From positions 1,736,001-1,800,000 of the forward strand of contig BRXU01000002.1 in the NCBI GenBank assembly GCA_030267565.1: a stretch of DNA of 64,000 bases. Reading direction: 5' to 3'. Below, piece by piece: positions 48,426 to 60,500 of this stretch (positions within the stretch are counted from its first letter, which is position 1; each line of letters starts with the position of its first letter). The DNA is from Pleodorina starrii. Lineage: Eukaryota > Chlorophyta > Chlorophyceae > Chlamydomonadales > Volvocaceae. A program made the position numbers and the translations under genes. The notes under the pieces were generated by a model. The model ran no database searches, was not told the DNA's origin, and saw nothing but the letters and a program-made list of their open reading frames with translations.

Positions 48426-51400
48426 TCAAACCTTCGTCCCCAGGCCCCCAGCGCCGCCGCTCCCCCCTCCCTCCTCCCCCACGCTGCTGCTGCTGCTCCG
48501 CTTCCCGCCCTCCTCCTCCCCCCCCTCCAGCAACGGCCGCGTGTCAATGGCCGCCCCCACCTCCGCATCCCCTGCCCCGCTCCCCCGCCCCGCTCCCTCC
48601 TCCCCTTCCCCTCCCCCGCCTCCTCCCGCCGCACAACTCGCACTCCTGAAATCCGCCCCCGGCCCGCTGCGCCACGCCGCCAACAGGAAGCCCGCCCCAC
48701 TGACCAGCAGCAGCAGGCTGCAGACGCTGAGCGAGATGCGCCACTGCTGCGCCGCCTCTTCGTCCGACTTGCCGGCGGAGAGGCGGCTCTGCAGCAGGCC
48801 CACCAGGGGCGGCGAGGGCACGTCCCCCAGCAGGTGGATGGACACGGTCATGAGGGAGGCGCCCAGGGGACGGAGCTCGGGGGGGACACACCACATGCCC
48901 AGCGCGGCCACAGGCGCCTGCAGCAGGGGCAGGGCAGGGCAGGGCAGGGCGGGGGAGGGGAGTTTGAAGAGTGAATTTGCAAGAACGAAACAAAAAGGAG
49001 AGGGGAATAAAGAAGATACCCCAGGGGCGGGGAGGGAAGGGAAGGGAGAGAAAAAGGATGCCGCAGCGAGGGGACGGAGACGGCGTCAGCAGGGGTGGGG
49101 AGGGGAGGGAAGGGAAGGGGAGTGGAGTTTTCGGTTTTGGGGTGTGATGCGGTCTTGGTGCTGGGTGCGGCCAACCTCCAACCTCCCGCTCTGCTGTATC
49201 GAACCAGACCCCGCCGGACTGGAACTAAGCGGCAAAACATGTCCCCTCCTCTCCCCTCCTCTCCCCTCCTGTGGTCGCTCGCGCTCGGCCCTTTTGCCCC
49301 CCCCCCCCGTGTGGGAGATACCCGGTAAGCGGTAGGCGAGTGGCCCCACCTGCAGCAGGAATATGAGCAGCTGTCCCGCCGCGAAGAGCGTCATGAAGGC
49401 CACGAAGGAGCGGGAGGTGGTGAAGGCCAGCAGCAGCACCACCAGACCCACCAGACTGGACACGGCGCACAGCAGATTGGCGTTGCGGAGGGTGGAGCCT
49501 GGGGGGGGGGAGGGGAGGGGATGGGGAAGGGGAAGGAGAGGGAAAGGATGGGGTGGGGTTGGGGTTGGGGTTGGGGTAGGGGACAGCTGCAGCATGCAGC
49601 GGCAAACCCAAAGGCTTTGTCCGACCCATTGCGGAGTGGGGACACATTGGCAGCTCGGCCAGCCCAGCCTAACCCCACAAGCCCCTGTCAGGGACACAAC
49701 AACCTCGGCCCCCAGGCGGACCGACCCCAGGCCCCCAGTAGGCTCACACACGCCCTCCCTCTCCCGCCCCCAACCCCCACGCACCCATCCGGTCCAGCGC
49801 CAGCCCTCCCGCCACGGATCCCACCACTCCAGTGAGCACCGTGACGCCCCCAAACACCAGATCCGCGGAGCCGCCCCGGTCGTCCGCGCCGAAGAACAGC
49901 GCCCGGCCGGCCTTGGGCCCCCAGTACGCGTACACACCCAGCACCGCCACATAGGCCGTGTAGGCGCCGCACACCGCCACCCACACAGGCTGACGCAGCA
50001 CGGTGGCCACGTCGACCAGGAACTCGCGCACAACCGCGCGCCAGCCGCGCCGGTGCCCGTGGGGGTGGCCTGTGGGGCGGTGGCGGTGGGGCGGTAGCGG
50101 TGGGGTGGTGTGGCGGTGGCGTGAGGGGCGCTCGTTAGGGGGAATTATTTAATTGGCCTTTGTTGGCAGTTTGGGTTTGGCGGTTGGGGTAACCGCTATT
50201 GGGGTGCATGGCCTTCTCAGGGTCCGGGGCGTCTTCCCTCTGTTCCAGGTTTGCAGCTGCGGTCGGCGAGGCGAGGCTGTTGGGTGGGTGGGTGGGTGCA
50301 GGCGTGCCGTCGCCAGCACCCGGGTTCAGGGTCCACTCACTGATGCCGTCTCCGTCCCTTCTACGTCGCTGCTACGATGCCCTTCTTCTTCTCCCACACC
50401 AGGTCTGTCGGTCCCCTCCACGCACCCGTCGCGGGTTTTGAGCCCCTCAGCTGCAGTGGCTGCGCGCTGAGTGCGAAGGCCACGAAGGGCATCATGACCA
50501 GGCCCTCCGCCACAAAGGCCCAGCGCCAGGGGGCGACGGAGGTGACTGCGCCGCCGAAGATGTAGCCCAGCGCGAAGCCGACGGGGATGCACAGGAAGAA
50601 GGCGGAGAACCAGCGGGCCTTCTGGGCGGCAGGGGCAAAGTCGTCTGCGGACGGGAGGGGGCCGGGGGGAAAGGGGCGTGGGGCGCGAGGGGAGAGGGGA
50701 GAAGGAAGGACGAGTAAAGGCGGGGGGTTAAGCGCAGAGAAAGGACCCACCCCGGCGCGACATGTAGAATGGTGACTGGCTGGCTGGCTGCCCCCTGGAC
50801 CCGCCGGCCGATCTCGACGCTGACCTCGAGCGAGCCAACCGCCCAACCGCCTCATATAACCGTCCAACCGATAGCCGCCAACTGCTAACCGACCTATGAA
50901 GGGCGCCGCCAGCGCCACGAAAGACGCCTCGCCGACGCCCACGAAGGCGCGCGCCGCCAGCAGGCAGCCAAAGTTGGGCGCCGCGCCGCACGCCACCACC
51001 GCCGCGGACCAGACGGCCATGCCCCAGCCCAGCATTCGGAAGGCGCTGCAGTGCTTCACCGCCTCCGCAAACACTGGCGAGCTCAGCAGCAGGCCCACCA
51101 TGAACAGCGCGGGCAGCAGACCGTCGGCAAAGTAGGAGAGGTTGAAGTCGCCCTGCGGCGGGAAGGCGAAGGCGGCGGCAGGGGGGGGAGGTGTGGCGGG
51201 TGCGTTGGGAGGATGGACGTAGGTTTTGAGGGGGGGCGCGGGGGGCAGCCGCAGCCGCGGATGTGGGGTGTGGGGGGGGTGAGTGGTCACGCTCGAGTAT
51301 GTGGAAATTCAGCTTGCGCGTTCCGGTGAGGGGATATGTGGTGGTGGCGATGTTGGGCTTGGGGGATAATACTGACGAATGGGGGGCGGACGATGCACAG

Positions 51401-51888
51401 CCCGCGGGGAAGGGTGGCAGCAACGCGAAAGGGGCCGCCGCGCTGCCCGGTGAAGGGATAGGTGCTGTGCGCGCGTTTGCGCACGCGGAGAAGGAAGGGC
51501 GTATCTGGGTTTCGTAATCTGAACTCCTACACAAAATCTCACTAAAGTGCAAGGTGTGGGAATTCCATCCAACTGGAGCCTTTTTCACACCGCGGACCGG
51601 CATGCAGGGCATTGGCAACCTGCAAGAAGTGGGAGCCGTTGGCCGACCGACCTGGATGCCAGAGCCGCGTGGGTTTTCCACGGTGCGAGGTGCTCCATTA
51701 ACTCCATTACTAGCGATGAGACCTGCGAACGTGTGAGTTGACGTCATGCATGGCTCCTGCCACGGCGCGCCAGTGCTGATATGCTTATCGAGCGACGCAC
51801 CTCGGTCCAAATAGACGACCAAATTAGTTAAGCAGAAAATTCCTAAGAGCCTCAAGGGCGTAAACCACCGGGGTTGCGCGGCTGTCAT
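48426..51888 (-). CDS. Spinster-like MFS transporter, seven exons
   Basis: Major facilitator superfamily protein of the Spinster (SPNS) type, whose animal members export sphingolipid or lysolipid signals from lysosomes or cells. Minus-strand exons: 51801-51888, 51652-51722, 50894-51152, 50426-50644, 49785-50069, 49350-49498, 48426-48917; phases agree, giving 520 residues. Exon 1 has the ATG and LLGIFCLTNLVVYLDRG; exon 2 IASNGVNGAPR; exon 3 GDFNLSYFADGLLPALFMVG and RAFVGVGEASFVALAAPFI; exon 4 FLCIPVGFALGYIFGG; exons 5 and 6 the second half; exon 7 the last helices and an acidic Ser/Gly tail with IDTRPLLEGG, a possible dileucine sorting signal for vacuoles or lysosomes. The substrate is not readable from sequence. 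Two introns use GTCGGT donors. Intron 6 carries two copies of the GATACCGCAGCG motif. Confidence 0.85.
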
Positions 51889-52254
51889 CTTTAAATTATG
51901 TGAACAGGCACATAGAAGGTCTGACCCTCGGGCATGCCGCTCGAATACGCAAGGCGTGAGGGGTCTTCATACTTGTATGAGACGACCTAACGAAGCGTTT
52001 GCTCTCGCGTCGGAAGATTTGGTCGTACCAACCGCCACGGAAGCCGTGCACCCCTTCTTCGTTCACTGAAAGGAGAATGAACGTTCACTGAACCTGCACT
52101 GAACGCTCACCGTGAACGTTCAGTGAAGGTTCACCGCTCACCGTTCAGGCCCTTGTACTGCAAGCAAAGCTTCAATGCTCGTCGCTCCGTACCGGACTAA
52201 CATAGTTTGGTGTCCTGCGACCCGCCGTGGTTCTCGCCCCAAATGTTTTCTGGA

Positions 52255-52400
52255 GCTAGGTGACCGTCACCGGGGCCGCCCAGCCCCTCCCTGCCGTCAC
52301 CGAGGCCGCCCGGCCTCTCGCCGCCGTCACCTGCGCGGCCCAGCCCCTCGCCACCGTCGCCTGCGCGGCCCGGCCCAGCCCCGCCGTCGCCTGCACGGTG
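52255..52400. repeat. Degenerate GC-rich minisatellite, about 33-base unit
   Basis: Four to five imperfect units of GTCACCGAGGCCGCCCGGCC followed by CTCGCCGCC. Each unit differs at several positions, so this is an older array. Confidence 0.6.
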
Positions 52401-52470
52401 TGCTGTATGCACAGCGCGCGAGCTCGAAGAGTGCCATATCACGCACGGCCTTGATGTCCTCTGCTTGTTT

Positions 52471-52679
52471 AATGCAATCCCGTGCTACCCGTAATAGCTC
52501 AGAGAATTGCGTGGTCATGTCCACTTATGAATAGCTGCCTAAGTGACCAAAGCTGCTGGGGCACATATAACGAACCGATACAAGGTCAAGCAGTTATGTG
52601 AATATCTTTTATGTTATGTGCGCGGGAACAGTGCGTGAGCATGCGTGCCGTGCTATTTTCCAAAATAGTACGACCTACA
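52471..52679. repeat. 209-base direct repeat, left copy
   Basis: Identical to 52782-52990 except for one base near the right end (GCCGTGCTATTTT against GCCGTACTATTTT). Inside the first two bases it starts TG and it ends CA, as long terminal repeats do. The copies are 102 bases apart. Confidence 0.9.
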
Positions 52680-52781
52680 AGCGCACCGGTCCCTCACCGG
52701 TATCGGCACTCCCGAAAGAGTTTCTCTGCCGGCTAGTTCTGCATAAAATCAACATGGATCTTGACAAAGCTTGTTTATCAT

Positions 52782-52990
52782 AATGCAATCCCGTGCTACC
52801 CGTAATAGCTCAGAGAATTGCGTGGTCATGTCCACTTATGAATAGCTGCCTAAGTGACCAAAGCTGCTGGGGCACATATAACGAACCGATACAAGGTCAA
52901 GCAGTTATGTGAATATCTTTTATGTTATGTGCGCGGGAACAGTGCGTGAGCATGCGTGCCGTACTATTTTCCAAAATAGTACGACCTACA
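52782..52990. repeat. 209-base direct repeat, right copy
   Basis: Second copy. Its single difference completes a perfect 11-base inverted repeat, CGTACTATTTT-CC-AAAATAGTACG, near the right end. No flanking target duplication is visible, so a miniature LTR element and a simple tandem duplication are both possible. Confidence 0.9.
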
Positions 52991-54279
52991 CGCCTATGGG
53001 CACGCTTGTCTCAGCGGTCCGTGCATCTGCTTGCGGTTATTTCGGCTTTTCGCTTCGTGACCGCATACAGACACGCAGCACAATCATGTCGTGGTTGTGC
53101 TAGGGTCCGCAGCTGCCCTGGTCCGCAGCTCTGGCGAGGGTTTGCGAATCTACAGTGGCGCTGTGGCAGCTGTGATGTGGCATTTCTGGCGGACTTTCTC
53201 TTCAGATACCGGTCATGTCTTTGGTTCGGCGCCTTCGTTTTTGGTTCCATACCGGTCCTCTCGCAATGTCGTCTACCGGTACCTGAACCTGCAACTCGTC
53301 CCAATACAGTTACTCGAGGGAGAGAGGGAGAGAGGGAGGGAGAGAGGGAGAGAGGGAGGGACGGCCCAACGAGAGGGAGCACCGTCCTCGATCTGGCCCC
53401 CGGCCCCGACAACCTACTTGAACACACCCCCCTCACGCAGGCTGGCCTGCCATTTCTTCGGAGCGTTGTCTCGTGCAGAGCCGGGGAGGGTGCTACTTTC
53501 CCTGCTCTCCTGACAACTGCGAGCTGGCTGGCTGACTGGCTGGCTGACTGGGGCAGGATTGTCTGCGTGGGGGTTGGGAATTACGGCTTGGATGGTCATA
53601 CCGGTGCCGTACCGCGCCGTGCCGTAGATCCAACCGCATCAACCCTCGGCCGCACACACAGCCGTGTCTGTTCGTCTGCTCGTCCGTTCGTTCGTCGGTC
53701 AGTCTGTCAGTCTGTCAGTCTGTCCGGCCCCCTCCCTGGTCCTCCTGTAGTCCAGCCTTCCCCAGGGTCGGCGGCCCCCCGTATATACCGGTAGCCACAG
53801 CCACAACGGAACCACAGGCCAACATATCGCCCAGCCACGTGTCGCCAGCCGCCAGTCAGGCCTCCAAAGGTGCTGCCACCGCAATGACAGCCTGCCGGCA
53901 CCGAACCGGCAAAGGCTCCCCAACCACCCGGCGCCCCGCCCGCCGACCAGCCGTGATCTTCTGCGCTCCACACCCCCACCACTCACCCACTCCTCCTCAG
54001 CACATTGCTCTCAGCCGATCAACAGGCTCTCAGCAGCGGGTTTCAGGTTCATTCACTGTTGGCTGCCTCCGGTGTCGCCCGGGCCCAGGCCCTAAAACCC
54101 TAAGCCACCCCTCCCGCGCTCTCTCCCGCTGGCCCGCGCCGCTCGTTCTTCCTCACTCCCGAACTCCACTTCCCTGTGCTGTCTCCCCAACCCGGCCCGC
54201 CCACCCCGCGCCAGCCCCGCTGCAGCAAATACCATACCCGCCAGCCCAGCCCAGCCCAGCCCAGCCCAGCCTGCAGCAT

Positions 54280-54335
54280 GTCACTTGGTCACAGTCACTT
54301 GGTCACAGTCACTTGGTCACAGTCACTTGGTCACT
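54280..54335. repeat. 14-base tandem repeat, four copies
   Basis: GTCACTTGGTCACA repeated four times without change except in the last base. Preceded at 54242-54270 by a CAGCC pentamer run. Confidence 0.9.
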
Positions 54336-54585
54336 GCCAATTCAGTCAGGTGTCTCACACCTTAACTTATTTCCACACAGCGGCACCGATAACATCCAAC
54401 CCAACCATCCCAGACGACGAGCGGGCAGGCACGTGCCCAGCCCCTCTCATCAACCCCACCCGCCTGTCGGGTACCTGCCCTGCCCCGCGTGCCCTCCCCC
54501 AGGCCCCCCCCATGGGTTCTCGGTCGCCCACGTCCCGCCGCTGCGGTATCGTCTTTATTACCCCACCCAGTCCCACACCCTCTCT

Positions 54586-57500
54586 TCAAGGCGCCGCCTG
54601 CTGCCGCGCCGCCGCCGCTGCCGCCGCCGCCGCCTCCTGCCGCGGCGCCGCCGCTGCCGCCGCCTCCTGCCGCGCCGCCGCCGCCGCCAGCTGCTGCGCG
54701 CGCTGCTCCTCCAGCTTCCGCCACATCTCCATCTGCGCAATCACCTGCCGCGCGTTCTTCTGCGCCAGCTGCTGCAGCTGCGCCACCGCCCGCCCGTCCT
54801 CCAGCACCGCCTCAAACAGCTGCTGCAGCGTCCGGCCGCGAGCCAACACATTCGCAGCCAGGAACGCGTGTGAGCCACCAGGTACGAGCAAGTCCAGTCG
54901 GGTCGTCAGCGACGGGGCGGCGGCGGCGGCGAAGCCGCCGCCGCCGCCAGGCCGCGCGGAGCAGGTACCGTCGCCGCCGCCGCCGCCTCCGGCGGCGGCG
55001 GCGGCGGCTCCGCCGCCGCGGGTGCCCTCCGCCGCCGCGGCCCGGGCCGCTCGCGACACCAGCGCCGGCGGCAGGTGCGCCAGCGACGCGACCAGCGGCG
55101 CGGCGGCGGCGGAGCCGCCGACGACGGCGCGCAGCAGCCGCCGGCCGTCGCGGCCGCTCAGCAGGACTGCGGGGATGTCGGGTCGCAGTCCCGAGTCGTC
55201 GGTGGCCATACCGAGGAGCTCCGAGGGGTGCTGCAGATTGAGCACCAGTGCCGCCGCCGCGCCTGCGTCCTGCATGTGCTGGACTTTGGTGACGAAGCTG
55301 CAGCCGCCGCGAGCCACCACCGCCACCGCGCCGGCCAGCTGCTCGGGGTTGACCGACCGGGAGCAGCCATCCAGGGGGTCGGCCAGCGCCTGGACACACG
55401 GCGGGGCGGGGCGGGATGGGATGGGTGTCATGTGTCATGGAATGAGAGCCGGATGGGCCGGGATGGGGCGGGATGGGGTGGGGGCCGGAGATTCTCCACA
55501 TGAGATGCCCCCAAAGGAGATGGTGCATACACGTGAACGTCACGTGCGGCGCCCATGTCAAGTCATCCCTGGAGCCCCAACCCCAGGCACTGCAGCAGGC
55601 TACCGTAACCAGCCTCAGCCCCCACCCAAACCCCAGCCCCCACCCAAACCCCAGCCCCCACCCAAACCCCAAACCCCAGCCCCACCAGCGGCGCCGTCAC
55701 GGGCGGGTCGGCCGCGCAGGGCCCCAGCATGTGCGACTCCGTAGCCCAGCTCGTCCAATCCACCACGATGCTCGTCCCATTCGCGGCAGCGTCGCCGCCG
55801 GCGGCCTGCTCGGCCGCCGCCGCCGCGGCCGCCGCCTCCGGATGAGTCGTGCCGCTCCCGGTCCCGCTGTCATCCACTCGCGCCGGCCCCCCAGGCAATC
55901 CATCTTCCAGCTGCCGCTGCTGTTGCCGCCGCTGTTGCTGCTGCCCCTCAAGCCCCTCCCCTCCCTCCTCTCCCGCTGCCCACTCCTCCGGCTCCTCGCA
56001 ATCCCCGCCCGCCTCCTCGCACGCGCCCTCGGGTCCAGCGTACGGCGCCTCCGCGTCGTCGCCGTACTCCAGGTCGTACTGCTCGGTGTCACCGGCTCTC
56101 CCATCCTCCGTCTCCCCCTCTCCTGCGGCGCCTGCGTCCGCCCCCACCACCGCCCTCCGCACCACGGGTACCTCCTCACCGGCACCATCACCATCACCAT
56201 CACCGGCACCGGCAGCAACGCCCCAGTCATCCACACCCGCAGCGCCTCGGCAACCACTCCCACGGCCGCTGTCGCTGCCACCACCACCGCCGCTGCTGCA
56301 CTCGTGGTTTGAAGCCGCGGCAGCGGCAGCGGCGAGCGCTCCTTGCCCTTGCCCCTGCCCTTGCCCGCCTTCCGCTAGCAGCGAGATTAGCTCCGGAACC
56401 GCCGCGTCCACCGGCGGCGGAGCGCCCTGCTGCTGTGGCGGCAGCGGCATCGGCTCCTCAAGCCGCAGACCTTCCGCAGCTGGCAACGCCGGCACGTGTG
56501 GCGCCGCCGCCGCCGCCGCCGCCGAGCCCGCTGTCGCATTGGCGGCGCTGCGCAGCCGTCGACGGCGGCGCTGCGGCCTTCCTTGCCCTCTAAGCCTCCT
56601 TCTCGACACTCCTACAGGAGCCAGCGGCAGCTGCTGCTGCTGCGGGTGCTGCGGCTGCGTTGCCGTCGTCGCTGCTTCGTGGCTCCCATCGCCTTCACCC
56701 GCCGCCACCCCCGCTCCGGAACCCTCTCCGCCGCCGCCGCCGCCAACCGCAGAGCCCCTGCCGCACTCCACTTCGACGGCGCCGCCTGCCGTGCCCGCTG
56801 CCGTACTGGCAGCTTTTTGGGCCAGCGCGTCCTGCAGATACGTCGGACAGGTGTCGCGGCGCGGCGGCGGCGTCGCCGCGCTGCTGCCGTCGCTGTCGTA
56901 CAGCGCGTCCGTCGGCGAGACGATGTGGCCGTCGCAGCCCGCCGCTAGCGCCGCCGCCGGCGCCGCCAGCAGGTGTTGCACGCAGCGCGGCGACGCATCG
57001 GGCAGCGCCGCGCCAAAGTGCCCCTGCATGCCCTCGAAAACGTACGACACCTCCCCGCCGGCGCCGCCGCGCACGACAGCGAGGATATACGTATCCATCA
57101 GGCCCTGCGGCGGCGCCGGGTCGTCACCGTCGTCGTACTCGTCCTCCGCTGTCGCGCTGCCGCCGCCGCCAGACTTCCGGTCCAGCGCAGCAGCCGGCGG
57201 CGCCGCCGCCGCCGGCTGCTGGCTCTCCGGCAGGATGGCGGAGAGCTGCAGGATGACTGCGTTGTACGGCACACCGTGCTGGGTGTCGTGCTGCGTGATG
57301 GCTCGCACGTTGTTGCAGTTGACGGAGCCGTCTCGAAATACTTTGAGGGTGCACACCACTTGGGCGAGGACGTTGGGCGGCGACGCGTCTGCGGGTATTA
57401 GGGTTTCAGGGTTTCGTGGTTTCGGGGCGTGTTGGTTGTCGCGATAGTGGTGGCATTGGCTATACCGGTACCTGGACGCCCATGGTAATGGCAATCTCGG

Positions 57501-60500
57501 GGGCTGGTTGCTGCAACCCGATACAGATCCGACGCATCGCACCGCGAGTCCCAAACTCCCAACCTCCCCACGCAACCTCCCTCCTCCTTCCCCTCCCCTC
57601 CCCTCCCCTCCTCTCCCTCCCTCACCCTCCACCCCCCTCACCCCCTGCCCCTTCCCGCCCTCCCCATCCCCCCTCACCCTGCCCCGGCGCCGCCACCTCA
57701 TCGATACTCTGCTGCGGCATCCTCATGATACGCGCCCGCACCGCCTCGTCCGCCGGGGGCTGCTCCGCCAGTCGGGCGCTCACCACACAGCAAGACACGC
57801 AGCGCCGGTGGCGCAACAGCTCCGCGTCGGAGCGGCGGAGGGGCAGCAGCGGGAAGGCGGCGCGCAGGCGGGCCTCCGTGGCGGCCTGGCCCCCGGAGGG
57901 CGGGGACGGGGGAGGAGGCGGGGAGACGAGGAAGAGGATAAGCGAGACGAGACAAGCGGCGGCGGAGGGGAGGCGACGTTGGCGTTGGCCGCTGTATGCC
58001 TCCCGAACACCTCTCTCCACCCTAAAACCCTCACCCTCAGCCTCCCCCTTTCACCTGCTCCTGCTCCGAGGGCGGAGTGCAGACCTTGAGGCAGTTGACG
58101 GGGATGGATGGCGGCACCGGCAGCTCCCCGGGACCCACCCCGGATCCAAATCTGGATCCAGAGGAACGGCGGCTGGATCCAGAGCCAGACAGACCCGCCC
58201 CGGCGCCCGCGTCTGCGCCCGCCGCCTCTCCCCGACGAGCTCCCTCAGCAGCCGCTGTCGCTCCCGCTGCCGCCGCCTCCGCCGCCGCCGCAGGCACAGC
58301 CTCGGAGGCCGGCGCCACCGCGGCCGCGGCTGCTTGACCGCCACCTGCGTCGGTGTCCATCAGCCGCGCATCGGCTGCCACGGCCACGAGCCCAGCGGCA
58401 GCGGCGGGCACCACATCCGCTCCCTGGAGCTCCACGGCTGCCGGATCAGCGGCGTCGTGCGCCTGGTGACTGGCGGCGGCGGCGGCGGCAGCGCCGGGCA
58501 CCGCCGCCGCAGCCGTCTCTGCGGGCGCGGGCGCGGCGCCGACGGCCGCGGCGGCGGCCGCCGTTGCCGCCGCCGCAGCAGCGTCCGTGCCGTAACCCAG
58601 CTCCCCCTGCTCCCCCTGCTGCTGCTGCTGTTGGGCCAGCGCAAGGTGGTGATCCGCGAGGTCTCGGGCGTGAGAAGAACGCTGCTGCTGCTGCGTTGGC
58701 GGCGGCGGCGGCGGCGCGCCGCCACCCGCCACTGCCGTCGCCGCCGCCTCCACCGCCGCCAGCAACGCATCCACCGCCGCGCGCACCGCCGCCGCCGCCG
58801 CCGCCGCGCCGCCCTTGCCCTTGCCGCCCTGCTCCGCCGCCGCGGCGGCCGCCGCCGCCGCCGCGTCCGCCGCCGCGTCGCGCTGCTGGCGCCGCAGCTG
58901 CCGCTGACGCAGCTGCTCGACGTCGAGCGCCGCCGGGTCAGGCAGGGGCGGAACGAGGTGGCCCTCTGTCGACAGGACGTAGTAGTCGATGAGGCCGGGG
59001 GCGGAGGAGAACATGAGGTACAGGTACTTTGCGGTCTCGGACAGAAAGTACGACTCCATCAGGTCGCCGTGCTCCCCTGGAGCGTGGCAGCGTGGCAGCG
59101 CGGCGCAAGGCAGAGCAGGGCCCCCGACTCGCGGGTCGGTCGGCGACTGGTGGAAAATCGGAGACTGGTATGCAGCGGTGGTTCGTTTGGGTTGGATCCA
59201 GTGTCAAACGGTTCATGCAAGTCTGGCGATCAGATTCGCGGCAAGTCAAGAGACCCGACCCGTGGGTCAGTCAGGGACCCGTGGGTCGGTCGGCGACCGG
59301 TGGAAAGTGCGAGACCTCGGGACCCGTGGCAAGCCAGATCCGACCCGTGGGTCGGTCGGAGCAGCAGTAAGGCGGTACCTCTGCACGCGTATACACGGTG
59401 CATACCTACCCTCCAGTCCCCTCCAGCCACCAACCCACCCACCCAGACCCCCCTCCCAGTCCGCTCCAGCCAGCCACCCGCCCAGCCACCCGCTCACCCG
59501 TGTCCACGTGGTTGACATTGCTGAAGCCGCACTTCACCCGGTTGTGGGTGTGTAGGGTGGACTGGATGTTGGCGGCGACACGAAGGTAGGCGGGGTCCTG
59601 GACGGGAGGAGAGGGGGGAGGGGATGAGGAGGAGAGGCGGCAGGGAAGGAAGCGTGCATAGGTATGGTGGGGTGAGGTGACGTCATTGGGGAAAGCAAGT
59701 CGACGAGAAGCGGCTGGGGCGGACACCGCAAGGGGAGAAGAGGGAGAACGACAAGCGCTGCGCTGCGATCTGGGTCGGTGCAGTGGGGCGTGCTTGGCTT
59801 CGCGGGAGGTCCCCTTGCCGTATACCCCACCGCAGTAAAGGGAGATCCATACATTTGTACTTTTCCGTACACATCCGTATACCTGCGTGAGGCAGTGCAG
59901 CAGGTACGTGGACTCGATGTGCTCGGGCCGCAGATTGTAGCCGGGGTCCTCTGGGTGCACCTGCGGTTGGCGGTTGGTCGTTGCACGGTTAATCTTTGAA
60001 ATATATTATTTCTGGCGACCACCAGCACAGACTATGAAAGAGGCCTCCCCATAGCCGACCCCTGGGCCCATGTCCGACCCCTGGGCCCATGACCGACCTC
60101 TGGGCCCATGACCGACCCCTGGGCCCATGGCCGACCCCTGGGCCCATGACCGACCCCTGGGCCCATGACCGACCCCTGGGCCCATGACCGACCCCTGGGC
60201 CCATGGCCGACCCCTGGGCCCGGTCTCGACCCCTGGGCCCAAGACCGACCCCTGGGCCCAAGACCGACCCCTGGGCCCGGTCTCGACCCTGCTCCATCCC
60301 CACCGTCGACCCGTCCCCGGCCCCCCTCCCTGGCCCCAGTTCCGGTCCCTGCTGAGGTGCGCACCTTGCTGAGGTCGATCCCGAACATCTCCGGCAGCCA
60401 ACCGAAGGCCCTCCAAGCTGCCGTGAAGTTGGCGTGCAGATCGATGGCGTCACGCTCCTGACCTGAGGAAGAAGGGGGGTTGCGGGGTGTGTGGAGAGGG

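Larger units (their letters stand above)
51889..54585. other. Gap between the Spinster-like and EDEM-like genes
   Basis: Holds the Spinster-like promoter at left and the EDEM 3' region at right. Repeats here are listed separately. Near 52060-52150 the string GAACGTTCACTGAAC and its inverse recur several times and could fold. A GA-rich purine tract lies at 53322-53362. No protein gene or RNA was recognised. Confidence 0.4.

Noticed and set aside
60006..60416. Repetitive Gly/Arg protein frames across the 19-base minisatellite
   Set aside because: A 19-base unit runs through all three frames, so open reading is automatic; it lies within a well-supported intron.
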